Origin: Rhodospirillales bacterium 24-66-33
GTDB taxonomy: Bacteria; Pseudomonadota; Alphaproteobacteria; Reyranellales; Reyranellaceae
Direction of reading: 5' to 3'
Assembly: GCA_002281855.1 (NCBI GenBank)
Contig: NCHQ01000003.1
Location: 124,001 to 188,000 of the forward strand
DNA length: 64,000 bases
The position numbers and the translations under genes are program-made. The notes beneath the pieces were generated by a model, which was not told the DNA's origin, ran no database searches, and was given only the letters and a program-made list of their open reading frames with translations. Below are positions 25,874-35,529 of this stretch, piece after piece. The stretch's first letter is position 1, and every line of letters begins with the position of its first letter.

Positions 25874-26655
25874 CAAGTGGCCCACTTCGGTTTGCGCTTG
25901 TCCAGGAAGGCACTCATGCCCTCGATCGCGTCTTCGGTCGTGCACTGGACGGCGACGTGTTCGCCGATCAGGTCGACGACCCTGCCGTCGTGCGGCATGG
26001 CGTCGATCTCGGTAATCAGCTCCTTGACCAGGGTCTGGACCGACGGAGCGCCGCGGCGCAGCTCGTCGGCGAGGGCCGCGATCGTGGCGTCGAGCGCATC
26101 TTCCTCGACCACCTGGTCGACCAGGCCGATGCGCAGCGCGGTCGCAGAGTCGAACATGCCACCGTGCATCAGGAGCTGCCGCGCCATGCGCGGACCGACC
26201 GCCTGGATCAGCACGGGAATGGCGATGCCCGCGAGCAGCCCGTTGCGCGCTGAGGTGAGGCCGAAGCGCGCCGAGGAGACGGTGACCGCGAAGTCGCAGG
26301 CCAGCATCAGGCCGACGCCGCCGCCCACCGCCGCGCCCTGGACGCGCGCGATCGAGGGCTTGGGGAAATCGTAGACCGCCTGGATCGCGGCCATCAGGCA
26401 ATCGGCGCCGACCTTGCGGGTGATGGCGTCAAGCTCGGGCCAGCTCAGCACCCAATTGAAGTCGCCGCCGGCACAGAAGACAGGTCCCTCACTCGCAAGA
26501 ACGAGAGTGCGCACCGCATCGTCGGCGGCGAAGCCCTCCACGGCATCGATGATGGCGCGCGCCGTGTCGCCGTCGAAGGAATTCATCGCCTTGGGCCGGT
26601 TGAGCGTGAGCGTGGCCACGCCGCCCTCGACCTTCGTCAGGATCGTGTCGGTCAT
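25873..26655 (-). CDS. Enoyl-CoA hydratase/isomerase family (methylglutaconyl-CoA hydratase position)
   Basis: 260-residue crotonase-fold enzyme, in the place where liu operons carry methylglutaconyl-CoA hydratase. Oxyanion-hole regions are visible: VFCAGGDFNWV (about 59-69) and QGAAVGGGVGLMLACD (106-121). By eye both usual catalytic glutamates are missing. The position after GGG is Val/Gly (114-115), and FGLTSARNGL (131-140) has Ser135 where hydratases of this type have the Glu of a TEVR/SEVR motif. It may be an isomerase, thioesterase-like or otherwise altered member. It is followed without gap by the secreted Cys protein gene. Confidence 0.82.
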   Translation of the reverse strand: MTDTILTKVEGGVATLTLNRPKAMNSFDGDTARAIIDAVEGFAADDAVRTLVLASEGPVFCAGGDFNWVLSWPELDAITRKVGADCLMAAIQAVYDFPKPSIARVQGAAVGGGVGLMLACDFAVTVSSARFGLTSARNGLLAGIAIPVLIQAVGPRMARQLLMHGGMFDSATALRIGLVDQVVEEDALDATIAALADELRRGAPSVQTLVKELITEIDAMPHDGRVVDLIGEHVAVQCTTEDAIEGMSAFLDKRKPKWAT

Positions 26656-26662
26656 GTCCGGA

Positions 26663-28270
26663 TCACATCCGGAAGACGCCGAACTTGGTCGGACCGATCG
26701 GCTGGTTCATCGAGGCCGAGAGGGCGAGGCCCAGGGTCATGCGCGTGTCGAGGGGATCGAGGATGCCATCGTCCCACAGCCGCGCCGTCGCGTAATAGGG
26801 ATGGCCCTCGCGCTCGTAGGCCTCGCGGATAGGCTGCTTGAACTTCTCTTCCTCGTCCTTCGGCCAGCTGCCGCCCTTGGCCTCGATATTGTCGCGCCGC
26901 ACCGTGGCCAGCACGCTCGCCGCCTGCTCGCCGCCCATCACCGAGATGCGCGCCGACGGCCACATCCACAGGAAGCGCGGGCTGTAGGCGCGGCCGCACA
27001 TGCCGTAATTGCCGGCGCCGTAACTGCCGCCGACGATCACGGTGAACTTCGGGACATTCACCGTCGAAACCGCCGTCACCATCTTGGCGCCGTCGCGCGC
27101 GATGCCGCCGGCCTCGTACTTCTTGCCCACCATGAAGCCGGTGATGTTCTGCAGGAACAGCAGCGGAATGCCGCGCTGGCCGCACAGTTCGATGAAGTGC
27201 GCCGCCTTCAGCGCCGATTCGTTGAACAGGACTCCGTTGTTGGCGACGATGCCGACCGGATAACCCCAGATGCGCGCGAAGCCGGTGACGATGGTCGTGC
27301 CGTAGAGGTGCTTGAACTCGTCGAGTTCGCTGCCGTCGACCAGCCGCGCGATGATCTCGCGGATGTCGTAGGGCGTGCGGGTGTCCATCGGCACCACGCC
27401 GTAGAGTTCCTCGGCGGCGTAGTTCGGGTCGCGCGGCGGCAGCAGCGAGGCCGACGGGGACTTCTTCCAGTTGAGGTTGGCCACGATGCGCCGCGCGATG
27501 CCCAGCGCATGACTGTCGTTCTGGGCATAATGGTCGGCGACGCCCGAGGTGCGGGCATGCACGTCGGCGCCGCCGAGGTCCTCGGCACTCACCACCTCGC
27601 CGATCGCGGCCTTCACCAGCGGCGGTCCGGCCAGGAAGATCGTGCCCTGCTTGCGCACGATCACCGTCTCGTCGCTCATCGCCGGCACGTAGGCACCGCC
27701 CGCGGTGCACGAGCCCATCACCACCGCGACCTGCGGGATGCCCTGGGCCGACATGTTGGCCTGGTTGTAGAAGATGCGGCCGAAATGGTGCTTGTCGGGA
27801 AACACCTCGGGCCATTGCGGCAGGTTGGCGCCGCCGGAATCCACGAGATAGACGCAGGGAAGCCGGTTCTCCATCGCCACTTCCTGGGCGCGGAGATGCT
27901 TCTTCACCGTCATCGGATAGTAGGTGCCGCCCTTCACGGTGGCGTCGTTGCAGACGATCACGCATTCGACGCCGCTGACACGGCCGATGCCGGTGATCAC
28001 GCCGGAGCCCGGCGCCTCGTTGTCGTACATGTCGAGTGCGGCCAGCGGCGACAGTTCGAGGAACGGCGAGCCCGGATCGAGCAGCGCCCGCACCCGCTCG
28101 CGCGGCAGCAGCTTGCCTCGGGAGACATGGCGCTTGCGCGAGTCCTCGCCGCCGCCCAGGCGGACCGTGTCGGTGCGGCGGCGCAAATCCTCGACCTGCA
28201 CCCGCATGGCTTCGGCGTTGCGCTTGAAGGTGTCGGAACGGGTGTCGATCTGGGAGGAAAGTACGGTCAT
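26663..28270 (-). CDS. liuB: Methylcrotonoyl-CoA carboxylase subunit beta (carboxyltransferase)
   Basis: 535-residue carboxyltransferase subunit, transferring carboxyl from biotin to 3-methylcrotonyl-CoA in leucine degradation. The length and sequences such as [48 protein letters not shown] and [21 protein letters not shown] [17 protein letters not shown] are characteristic of MCC beta rather than propionyl-CoA carboxylase beta. The ATG at 28270 gives the family N-terminus [12 protein letters not shown]. Seven bases separate it from the hydratase gene. Confidence 0.93.
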   Translation of the reverse strand: MTVLSSQIDTRSDTFKRNAEAMRVQVEDLRRRTDTVRLGGGEDSRKRHVSRGKLLPRERVRALLDPGSPFLELSPLAALDMYDNEAPGSGVITGIGRVSGVECVIVCNDATVKGGTYYPMTVKKHLRAQEVAMENRLPCVYLVDSGGANLPQWPEVFPDKHHFGRIFYNQANMSAQGIPQVAVVMGSCTAGGAYVPAMSDETVIVRKQGTIFLAGPPLVKAAIGEVVSAEDLGGADVHARTSGVADHYAQNDSHALGIARRIVANLNWKKSPSASLLPPRDPNYAAEELYGVVPMDTRTPYDIREIIARLVDGSELDEFKHLYGTTIVTGFARIWGYPVGIVANNGVLFNESALKAAHFIELCGQRGIPLLFLQNITGFMVGKKYEAGGIARDGAKMVTAVSTVNVPKFTVIVGGSYGAGNYGMCGRAYSPRFLWMWPSARISVMGGEQAASVLATVRRDNIEAKGGSWPKDEEEKFKQPIREAYEREGHPYYATARLWDDGILDPLDTRMTLGLALSASMNQPIGPTKFGVFRM

Positions 28271-28316
28271 GTCAGGGCGAAACTGCCCGGACCGGGGACC
28301 GCGTGCAAGCCGGCCG

Positions 28317-29399
28317 TTACGGCAGGCGAGAAAGGGCGCGCCAGTGCGCGCCCTGGGCGATGAACGCCCGCTGGTTGGCCAGCGCCGCCGCGAAGTCGGC
28401 GTCGCGCTCGGCAAGATCCTTGACGACGATGTCGCTGTTCTTGCGGAAGGCGGCCAGCACATCGGGCGACCATTCGCGGACCTCGACGCCCGACGCTTTC
28501 AGCTTCTCCAGCGCCACCCCCTGGACATTGGGCGAGCGGCTGAGCATCCAGGCGATGTTCGCCTGGCAGGCGGTCTGGATCTGTGCGCGCAGCGAGCCGG
28601 GCAGCGCCGCCCACTTGTCCTTGCGCATCAGGAAGTCGAGCACGGCCGAGGGCTGCTGCCAGCCCGGCAGATAGTAGGGAAGGCCGAGCTTGTCGAAACC
28701 CAGGGCCGCATCCATGGCCGGCGTCGACATCTCGCCGCCATCCACGTTGCCCTGCTGCAGCTTGTAGAAGAACTCGCCCGGCGGCAGCGGCACGACCACG
28801 GCGCCGAGCCGGGAGATCACCTCTGCCGCCAGCTTGCCGTAGCGCAGCCGCAACCCCTTGAAGTCCGCGACCGAACTGACCTCGCCGCGGAACCATCCGC
28901 CGCCCTTGGGCCCCTGAATGCCGCAGGGGATACCGGCCACGCCCAGTTTCTCGTAGGCGTCGCGATGGATGCGGGAACCGTCACCCTCGAGCATCCAGGA
29001 CGCCATCTCATCCGGCCCGAGCCCGAAGGGGACGGTGGCGAAGATGTTGAAGACCGGCGCCTTGCTGGCGGCATAGCCCGACCAAGTAAAGGCTGCCTCG
29101 AGGTCGCCGGCGACGATCGCATCCAGCATTTCGGCTGTCGGCGCCACACGGCCCGGTTCGAGGATCTTGATGGCGACGGCGCCGGCCGACATGTGCTTCA
29201 CAGACCGGGTGAACACGCGCACGCCTTCGCCCGACCCCGGCAAGGCGGGGCTGAAGGCCGTCTGCATCTGGATGACGCGGGTCATCGACGGCGCGGCCAC
29301 GGTCTTGGGCGCCGCCTTGGTATCCTGGGCAACAGCCGTTCCTGCCACCGACAGCAACGCTGCGGCGAGTACAATCAGCTTCATAAAGTTACGGCGCAC
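28317..29399 (-). CDS. TRAP transporter substrate-binding protein (DctP family), probable Tat signal
   Basis: 360-residue periplasmic binding protein of the DctP/TRAP family; the segments [26 protein letters not shown] and [17 protein letters not shown] are family-like, and [11 protein letters not shown] is the ligand region. I choose a GTG start at 29399, because it yields [15 protein letters not shown], a twin-arginine signal, and a weak GGATGG precedes it. An ATG at 29384 would give a plain Sec-like signal without a ribosome site. No TRAP membrane subunits are near, so it is an orphan. It lies between acyl-CoA dehydrogenase and carboxylase beta, suggesting a branched-chain acid or 2-oxoacid ligand, which is only inferred. 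Confidence 0.83.
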   Translation of the reverse strand: MRRNFMKLIVLAAALLSVAGTAVAQDTKAAPKTVAAPSMTRVIQMQTAFSPALPGSGEGVRVFTRSVKHMSAGAVAIKILEPGRVAPTAEMLDAIVAGDLEAAFTWSGYAASKAPVFNIFATVPFGLGPDEMASWMLEGDGSRIHRDAYEKLGVAGIPCGIQGPKGGGWFRGEVSSVADFKGLRLRYGKLAAEVISRLGAVVVPLPPGEFFYKLQQGNVDGGEMSTPAMDAALGFDKLGLPYYLPGWQQPSAVLDFLMRKDKWAALPGSLRAQIQTACQANIAWMLSRSPNVQGVALEKLKASGVEVREWSPDVLAAFRKNSDIVVKDLAERDADFAAALANQRAFIAQGAHWRALSRLP

Positions 29400-29508
29400 G
29401 ACCGACCATCCGTCGCCCGGCTCCCCCAAGCTCCCCGGACCGCTTTTGCGGCCTTCACACTGCATGATGTTCGCACGCGGCGTGCCCGGGAACAAGCGAA
29501 AGGCGGGC

Positions 29509-30645
29509 CTACAAGGCTGCCAGGCCACGACCGATCAGGATTCGCTGCACGTCGCTGGTGCCCTCGTAGATCTGACAGACGCGGACATCCCGCCAGATCT
29601 TCTCCACCAGATAGTCGGAAACGTACCCGTAACCGCCATGGACCTGAATCGCGGCCGAGCAAACTTCCTCGGCCATTTCGGAAGCATATAGCTTGGCCAT
29701 TGCGGCCTCGGTGAGGCATGGACGACCGGCGTCGCGCAAGGTCGCCGCATGCAGCACCATTTGCCGCGCGACCGTCACCTTGGTGGCCATGTCGGCGAGC
29801 CGGAACAGCACCGCCTGGTGGTTCGCGATCTTGGTGCCGAATGCCTCGCGCTCCTGCGCGTAACTGCGCGCCGCCTCGAAGGCGGCCCGAGCCATGCCCA
29901 CCGACTGAGCCGCGATGCCGATGCGCCCGACCGAGAGATTGGCCAGCGCCACGCGATAGCCTTCGCCCTCCCCGCCCAGCATCGCGTCGGCGCCGACGGT
30001 GCAGTCCTCGAAGGCGATCTGGCAGGTATCGGACGATTTCTGGCCGAGCTTCTTCTCGACCGAGGCGACGCGATAGCCTGGCGCATCGGTCGGCACGATG
30101 AAGCAGGAGATGCCGCGCTTGGGCGACGACGGATCGGTGACCGCGAAGACCAGTGCCATGTCGGCGCTGCGGCCCGAGGTGATGAACTGCTTCACGCCGT
30201 TCAGTACCCAACCGTTGCCGCGCCGTTCGGCCCGCGTCTTGAGGTTGGAGGCGTCGGAGCCCGCGTGCGGCTCGGTGAGGCAGAAGGCGCCCAGCATCTC
30301 GCCACGGGCGAGCGGCTTCAGCCACTTCTCCTTCTGCTCGTCCGACCCATAGGCCAGCAACGCGGCGCAGTCGGGCGAATTGTTGACGCTCATCACCGTC
30401 GACAGGCCGCCGTCGGCCGCCGCGATCTCCTCCAGCGCCAGGACATAGGACACCATGTCGGCGCCGGCGCCGCCCCACTCCGGAGGCACCGTCATGCCCA
30501 TGAAGCCGAGGCGGCCCATTTCGGCCAGCAGCGACCGGGGAATCTCGCCGGCGGCTTCCCAGGCCCGTACGTGCGGCAACACCTGCTCCTGCGCGAAGGC
30601 GCGGGCGGTGTCGCGGATGAGCGTCTGTTCCTCGCTGAGCAGCAT
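29509..30645 (-). CDS. Acyl-CoA dehydrogenase
   Basis: 378-residue flavoprotein catalysing alpha,beta-dehydrogenation of a short or branched acyl-CoA, passing electrons to ETF. Family motifs are FCLTEPHAGSDASNLKT (FAD contact), FITSGRSAD, IQVHGGYGYVSDY and QIYEGTSDVQRILIGR. The Glu in YEGT is the catalytic base of short/medium-chain and 2-methylbutyryl-type enzymes. Isovaleryl-CoA dehydrogenases normally have no Glu there and end with an AGTSEVRR-type sequence, so despite its liu-like neighbours it may act on 2-methylbutyryl-, isobutyryl- or butyryl-CoA. The start at 30645 gives the standard N-terminus MLLSEEQTLIRDTARAF. Confidence 0.92.
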   Translation of the reverse strand: MLLSEEQTLIRDTARAFAQEQVLPHVRAWEAAGEIPRSLLAEMGRLGFMGMTVPPEWGGAGADMVSYVLALEEIAAADGGLSTVMSVNNSPDCAALLAYGSDEQKEKWLKPLARGEMLGAFCLTEPHAGSDASNLKTRAERRGNGWVLNGVKQFITSGRSADMALVFAVTDPSSPKRGISCFIVPTDAPGYRVASVEKKLGQKSSDTCQIAFEDCTVGADAMLGGEGEGYRVALANLSVGRIGIAAQSVGMARAAFEAARSYAQEREAFGTKIANHQAVLFRLADMATKVTVARQMVLHAATLRDAGRPCLTEAAMAKLYASEMAEEVCSAAIQVHGGYGYVSDYLVEKIWRDVRVCQIYEGTSDVQRILIGRGLAAL

Positions 30646-30647
30646 GG

Positions 30648-31319
30648 CTACCAGGGCAGCTCGGTGCCGTCGTAGTTCAGGAAGCGGCCATTGTCGGCGG
30701 GCTTCAGCCCGTCGATCACCCTCACCATCGACGGCACACTCTGCGCGATGGTGAGCGTCGCCGCCTGGCCGCCCATGTCGGTCTGCACCCAGCCGGGATG
30801 CAGCACGACGCAGATCAGGCCCTTGGGCGCGAGATCGACCGACAGGCCCTTCCATTCCATATTCAGCGCCGTCTTGCTGGCACGATAGGAATAGCGGCCG
30901 CTATTGGCGTGGGTGATGCTGCCCAGCCGGCTGGAGATGGCCACCAGCTTGCGATCCTGCGAGGCCGCGACATGATCGGCGAACGCCTCGGCCATCATCA
31001 GCGGCGCCAACGCATTGACCTCGAAGGTCTGGCGCCACACCGCCGGATCGATCGAGCCGAGAACCGTAGCCGCCTCACCCGAAATGCCGGCATTGCAGAT
31101 CAGCACGTCGATCGCCTCGCCCTTCAGCTCCGCCGCCAGCGCCTTGACGGCCCCGTAGTCGGTGACTTCCAGCTTGTGGAGATGAATGTCGCCCGTCACC
31201 TCCTTCAGCGATTCGGGCGAGCGTGCACAGGCGTGAACCTTCCAGCCCTTGGCGGCGTACTGCTTCACGAATTCGAGGCCGAGGCCGCGCGCGGCGCCGG
31301 TGATCAGGACGGTGCTCAT
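30648..31319 (-). CDS. Short-chain dehydrogenase/reductase (C-factor-like)
   Basis: 223-residue NAD(P)-binding oxidoreductase of the classical SDR family. The nucleotide loop is TGAARGLG (7-14), the NAG motif is at 76-78, the catalytic Ser is in AISSRLGS (about 129-130) and the YxxxK pair is Tyr145/Lys149. Short length and sequence resemble CsgA/C-factor-type SDRs. It ends two bases before the acyl-CoA dehydrogenase start and begins 30 bases after smpB, so it could join the two gene groups on one transcript. The substrate is unknown. Confidence 0.9.
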   Translation of the reverse strand: MSTVLITGAARGLGLEFVKQYAAKGWKVHACARSPESLKEVTGDIHLHKLEVTDYGAVKALAAELKGEAIDVLICNAGISGEAATVLGSIDPAVWRQTFEVNALAPLMMAEAFADHVAASQDRKLVAISSRLGSITHANSGRYSYRASKTALNMEWKGLSVDLAPKGLICVVLHPGWVQTDMGGQAATLTIAQSVPSMVRVIDGLKPADNGRFLNYDGTELPW

Positions 31320-31349
31320 CGGGTACTCCTTCGAGACATGCGGCAGCGC

Positions 31350-31823
31350 TCAGCGCCGCGACGACATCATCCGGGCACGCTGGCGCTGCCAGTCGCGATC
31401 CTTGAGCGACTGGCGCTTGTCGTGCGCCTGCTTGCCGGTGGCCAGCGCGATCTCGATCTTGGCGCGACCGCGCGGATTGAAATAGACCTGAAGCGGCACG
31501 ACAGTGCGGCCCTCGCGCTGGATCGCGCCGATCAGCTTGTTGATCTGGCCGCGATGCAGCAGCAGCTTGCGCGCCCGGCGCGGCTCGTGGTTGTTGCGGT
31601 TGCCCGAGGCGTAGATCGGGATGTTGGCATTGACCAGCCAGGCCTCGCCGCCCTCTTCCGTGACGTAGGATTCGGCGATCGTGCTGCGCCCGCCGCGCAG
31701 CGACTTGACCTCGGTGCCGGTCAGCGCGAGCCCGGCCTCGAAAGTCTCTTCGATGAAGTAATTGTGCCGCGCCTTGCGGTTCTGGGCCACAACGGTGCGG
31801 TCCAGTTCCGGTTTAGGGGCCAC
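31350..31823 (-). CDS. smpB: SsrA-binding protein SmpB
   Basis: 157-residue RNA-binding partner of tmRNA in trans-translation ribosome rescue. Typical features are [21 protein letters not shown] near the start, [11 protein letters not shown], the EAWLVNANI beta strand and the basic C-terminal tail ending [10 protein letters not shown], which lies in the mRNA channel. Its length is standard. The neighbouring dapA gene 31 bases upstream is the common alphaproteobacterial pairing. No ssrA gene is visible in the window. Confidence 0.97.
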   Translation of the reverse strand: MAPKPELDRTVVAQNRKARHNYFIEETFEAGLALTGTEVKSLRGGRSTIAESYVTEEGGEAWLVNANIPIYASGNRNNHEPRRARKLLLHRGQINKLIGAIQREGRTVVPLQVYFNPRGRAKIEIALATGKQAHDKRQSLKDRDWQRQRARMMSSRR

Positions 31824-31854
31824 AGGACACTCGTGAGTTGGAAGAACCCGGTTT

Positions 31855-32733
31855 CTAGTTGATCAGGCCGGCTTGGACCATGGCCTCGTGCACGGCCTTC
31901 TTGCTGCTCTCGGCGATCGGCACCATCGGCAGGCGCATCTCGGCGCTGCACTGGCCGATCAACTCGGCAGCGTACTTCACCGGGCCGGGGCTGGTCTCGC
32001 AGAACATCGCCTTGTGCAGCGGCATCAGCCGGTCCTGCAGCTCGAACGCCTTGTCGAGGTCGCGCTTCTTCCACGCATCGTGCATGTCGCCGCACAGGCG
32101 CGGCGCCACGTTGGCCGTCACCGAGATGCAGCCATCGCCGCCCTGTGCCAGGAAGCCGAGCGCGCTGGCATCCTCGCCCGAAAGCTGAATGAAGCCCTTC
32201 TTCGCCTTGAGGCGGGTCAAGGTCGGGCGCGCCATGTCGTAGCTCGCATCCTTGATGCCGACGATGTTCCTGACTTGGGACAGCCGGATCACTGTCTCGA
32301 CCTGCATGTCGCCGCCCGTACGCGGCGGCACGTTGTAGAGCAGGATCGGGATGTCGACGGCTTCCGCCACCGCCTTGAAATGCTGGAACAGGCCTTCCTG
32401 GGTCGGCTTGTTGTAGTAGGGCACGACCAGCATGGCGGCATCCGCGCCGGCCTTCTTGGCGTGCTGGGTGAGTTCGATCGCCTCGGCGGTCGAATTCGAC
32501 CCGGTACCGGCGATCACCGGAACGCCCGACCCCTTGGCCGCGGCGATGCAGATGTCGATGACGCGCTTGTGCTCTTCCATCGAGAGGGTCGGCGATTCGC
32601 CGGTGGTGCCGCACGGGACCAGCCCGTCGGTACCTTCCTTGATCTGCCAGGCCACGAACTTCTCGAATCCCTTCTCGTCCACCGATCCGTTCTTGAACGG
32701 CGTAATCAGTGCAACGAGCGATCCGGTGAACAT
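31855..32733 (-). CDS. dapA: 4-Hydroxy-tetrahydrodipicolinate synthase
   Basis: 292-residue TIM-barrel aldolase condensing pyruvate with aspartate semialdehyde, the first committed step to diaminopimelate and lysine. All expected residues are present: Thr44 in CGTTGES, Tyr107 in VPYYNKP, Tyr133 in [10 protein letters not shown], Arg138 and the Schiff-base Lys161 in GIKDASYD. Full normal length. It is divergent from the lytic transglycosylase gene, a frequent alphaproteobacterial arrangement, with about 110 bases between start codons. Confidence 0.97.
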   Translation of the reverse strand: MFTGSLVALITPFKNGSVDEKGFEKFVAWQIKEGTDGLVPCGTTGESPTLSMEEHKRVIDICIAAAKGSGVPVIAGTGSNSTAEAIELTQHAKKAGADAAMLVVPYYNKPTQEGLFQHFKAVAEAVDIPILLYNVPPRTGGDMQVETVIRLSQVRNIVGIKDASYDMARPTLTRLKAKKGFIQLSGEDASALGFLAQGGDGCISVTANVAPRLCGDMHDAWKKRDLDKAFELQDRLMPLHKAMFCETSPGPVKYAAELIGQCSAEMRLPMVPIAESSKKAVHEAMVQAGLIN

Positions 32734-32844
32734 GGCTTTCCTCCGATTTTGGCTTAGCGTTCCACTCTAGGCTCCGGGGTTTGGCGCTGCAAGGTGAGCA
32801 ACTTGCCATTGTGATGCCGCAACTCCCTGCCTACGATTCCTGGC

Positions 32845-34938
32845 GTGAAACAGAGCAAATTACCCCTCATCCTGTTGGCCACCCTGCTGGCGGCAGCCCC
32901 TGCCCTCGCCCAGCCGGCCGCGCCGACGACAGGCGTGCGGCGGCTGCCGGGCGACGTCGAGAAGCCGAGCCCTCCCCCCACCCTGGCGCCGTCCTCCGCA
33001 TCGTCCGTGCAGGGAAGCGCACCGTCGCAGGCCCCTGCGCCGCCCGCGCAGGCCGTGGCCGCCAGTCCGCTCAACGCGACAGAGATTGCAGCCTTCACGG
33101 TGGCGCTCAAGGCGATCGACGACAGCCGGTGGGCCGATGCACGCGCAGCCGTCGCCAACTTCCGCAACACGTTGCTCGACCGCTACGTCGCCTGGAGCAT
33201 CCTGCGGGCCGCGCCCAGGAACGAGGCGAGCTTCGCCGCGACCTGGCGCTTCCTGCGGGAACAGCCCGACTGGCCCGAGCCCGAGGTGCTGCGCCGCCAG
33301 GCCGAGGATCGGATCGGCCCCGAGACGCCGGCCACCGAAGTCGTGCGCTATTTCACGGCCTTTCCGCCACTCACCAGCACCGGCCACATGCGCCGGCTCG
33401 AGGCAGCCGGCACGGCGGCCCCCAACGACGTCGCCCGCTTCGCGCGCGACACCTGGCAGAACGCCACGCTGCGCAATTCGGACGAGAACGACTTTCTCAA
33501 TCGCTACGCCCAGTTCCTGACCGGACCAGACCAGGTCGCCCGCTTCGACCGCATCCTGCGCGAGGGCCGTCCCCTGGTGGCGCGCGACCTGGTGCCGAAA
33601 CTGCCGCCGGACTATCTCCCTGTCGCCAATGCCCGCCTGGCGATGGCTGCCCGCGCGGCCGATGCGGCGACGCTCCTGCGCGCGCTTCCGCCGGCGCGGC
33701 TGAACGACCCCACGCTCCGCTTCGAGCGCATGCAGTGGATCCGGCGGACCGGCACGCTCGATGAGGCGAAGGCGGCGCTGGCCGGTCCGATTCCCAACCA
33801 GAACGATGCCTGGTGGAACGAGCGCAATCTGGTGGTGCGCGCGCTGCTCGATGCCGATCGTCCGTCCGACGCCTACGCCGTCGCCATCGGACACGGGCTC
33901 ACGAAGGGCGTTGCCTTCGCCGAGGCGGAGTTCCTCGCGGGGTGGATCGCGCTCCGCCAGCTCAAGAAGCCTGCCGTTGCGCTGAAGCATTTCTCGACGC
34001 TGTACGACGGTGTCTCGACCGACATCTCGAAGAGCCGCGGCGCCTACTGGCTCGCCCGCACGTATGAGGCCGCCAAGCAAACCAAGGACGCCAACGCCTG
34101 GTACGGGCAGGCGGCCCGCTACGGCCAGACCTTCTATGGCCAGCTTGCGGCCCGGAAACTCCCGGGCGTCGGTCCGAAATTCCCGATTGATCCCGTGCCC
34201 ACCGCCGCCGAGAAGCAGGCGCTGGCGGGCCGCGAACTCGCGACGATGGCGCGCTATCTCGGCCACGTCGAAACCTACGACCGGGCACGGCCGTTCCTGT
34301 TGCGCCTCGCGCGCTCGATCACGTCGCCGGGAGAGGTGGCGCTGCTGGCACAACTCTCCCTCGAACTGAAGCGCCCCGATGTCGGGCTCACGGTGGCGCG
34401 CCGCGGCGCGGAGAATGGCGTGGTGCTGTTCGACGCGGCCTTTCCCATCGTCGATCTCGGGGCCGCCGGGTCGATCGAGCGCGCCCTCGCCCTGGCGCTC
34501 GCCAAGCAGGAGAGTTCGTTCAATGCCGGCGCGGTCTCGACGTCGGGCGCGCTCGGGCTGATGCAGCTCTTGCCCGGCACGGCGCGCGACGTGGCCGGCC
34601 GTCTCAGAGTGCCGTTCATCCAGGACAAGCTGACGCGCGATCCCGCCTATAACGTCCAGCTCGGCAGCCAGTATCTCGCCGAGATGCTGCAGCGTTTCGG
34701 CGGCTCCTACGAGCTCGCGCTCGCGGCCTACAATGCCGGCCCCAACCGGGTGGCCCGCTGGATCGAGGCCGGCGGCGACCCGCGCACCGCCAAGATCGAC
34801 ATGATCGACTGGATCGAGATGATGCCGTTCCGCGAGACGCGCAACTACGTGCAGCGCATCATGGAGGCGGTCACCGTCTATCGCAGCCGCCTCGCCGGCC
34901 CGTTCCAGACCGTGCCTCCGGCGGTGGGCCGCTCATAA
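32845..34938 (+). CDS. Soluble lytic murein transglycosylase (Slt70-like)
   Basis: 697-residue periplasmic enzyme cleaving peptidoglycan glycan strands to 1,6-anhydromuropeptides. The N-terminus is a signal peptide (KLPLILLATLLAAAPALAQ) followed by a Pro/Ala-rich linker to about residue 75. A long helical superhelix region (about 80-530) precedes the GEWL-type catalytic domain. The catalytic Glu556 is in KQESSFNAGAVS, with GALGLMQLLPGTA, AYNAGPNRVARW and ETRNYVQRI following in the usual order. It recycles wall material beside genes for DAP synthesis (dapA) on the opposite strand. Confidence 0.93.
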   Translation: MKQSKLPLILLATLLAAAPALAQPAAPTTGVRRLPGDVEKPSPPPTLAPSSASSVQGSAPSQAPAPPAQAVAASPLNATEIAAFTVALKAIDDSRWADARAAVANFRNTLLDRYVAWSILRAAPRNEASFAATWRFLREQPDWPEPEVLRRQAEDRIGPETPATEVVRYFTAFPPLTSTGHMRRLEAAGTAAPNDVARFARDTWQNATLRNSDENDFLNRYAQFLTGPDQVARFDRILREGRPLVARDLVPKLPPDYLPVANARLAMAARAADAATLLRALPPARLNDPTLRFERMQWIRRTGTLDEAKAALAGPIPNQNDAWWNERNLVVRALLDADRPSDAYAVAIGHGLTKGVAFAEAEFLAGWIALRQLKKPAVALKHFSTLYDGVSTDISKSRGAYWLARTYEAAKQTKDANAWYGQAARYGQTFYGQLAARKLPGVGPKFPIDPVPTAAEKQALAGRELATMARYLGHVETYDRARPFLLRLARSITSPGEVALLAQLSLELKRPDVGLTVARRGAENGVVLFDAAFPIVDLGAAGSIERALALALAKQESSFNAGAVSTSGALGLMQLLPGTARDVAGRLRVPFIQDKLTRDPAYNVQLGSQYLAEMLQRFGGSYELALAAYNAGPNRVARWIEAGGDPRTAKIDMIDWIEMMPFRETRNYVQRIMEAVTVYRSRLAGPFQTVPPAVGRS

Positions 34939-34950
34939 CGCGGCGCGTCG

Positions 34951-34964
34951 TTGATCCGCATCAA
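34951..34964 (+). promoter_or_regulatory. FNR/FixK-type box upstream of trxC
   Basis: TTGATCCGCATCAA matches the FNR/FixK/Dnr consensus TTGAT-N4-ATCAA perfectly. Its centre is 59.5 bases from the trxC start codon, compatible with a class II activator site. The regulator gene is not in the window. Confidence 0.75.
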
Positions 34965-35016
34965 GGCCGTGCCGTTGGCGCGGCCGCATCGTGATTGAAA
35001 TGCTTCGAGGTTCGCC

Positions 35017-35463
35017 ATGACCGATGCCCTGCTCCTCGCCTGTCCCCGCTGCAGCACCCTGAACCGCTTTCCGCGTGAGAGACTGGCGGCGGGCAACAAA
35101 GGCAAGTGCGGCCAGTGCGGCTCACCGCTGTTCGACGGTCATCCCGTCGCCCTCGATGCAGGCAGCTTCGAAGCCCATGCCGCAAGGAGCGACCTTCCGG
35201 TGCTGGTCGACTTCTGGGCGCCTTGGTGCGGGCCCTGCAAGGCCATGGCGCCACAGTTCGAGCGCGCGGCGGCCCGGCTGGAACCCGCCGTGCGGCTGGC
35301 CAAGATCAACACCGACGAGGAGCAGGAGCTTGCGCAGCGGTTCGGAATCCAGGGGATCCCGACGATGATCCTGTTTCATCACGGCAAGCCGATCGCCCGC
35401 CAGTCCGGCGCCATGGACGCCAGCGCCATCGAGCGCTGGACGCGCGACGCGCTGGCGCGGTGA
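35017..35463 (+). CDS. trxC: Thioredoxin 2 (TrxC) with N-terminal zinc finger
   Basis: 148-residue cytoplasmic disulfide reductase. The N-terminal extension carries two CxxC pairs, Cys9/Cys12 and Cys31/Cys34, the zinc site that distinguishes TrxC from TrxA. The thioredoxin fold follows with the active site WCGPC (Cys71/Cys74) and the cis-proline segment GIPTMILF. In other bacteria trxC is often OxyR-controlled; here a perfect FNR/FixK-type box lies upstream, suggesting response to oxygen limitation or nitric oxide. It is convergent with the DUF302/SQR genes. Confidence 0.95.
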   Translation: MTDALLLACPRCSTLNRFPRERLAAGNKGKCGQCGSPLFDGHPVALDAGSFEAHAARSDLPVLVDFWAPWCGPCKAMAPQFERAAARLEPAVRLAKINTDEEQELAQRFGIQGIPTMILFHHGKPIARQSGAMDASAIERWTRDALAR

Positions 35464-35529
35464 GCTCAAAGGCCGTGGACAGGTCTCTACCTCGCAGGCG
35501 CTGGCGGGCGATTCCCGCTCATGCCCGCT

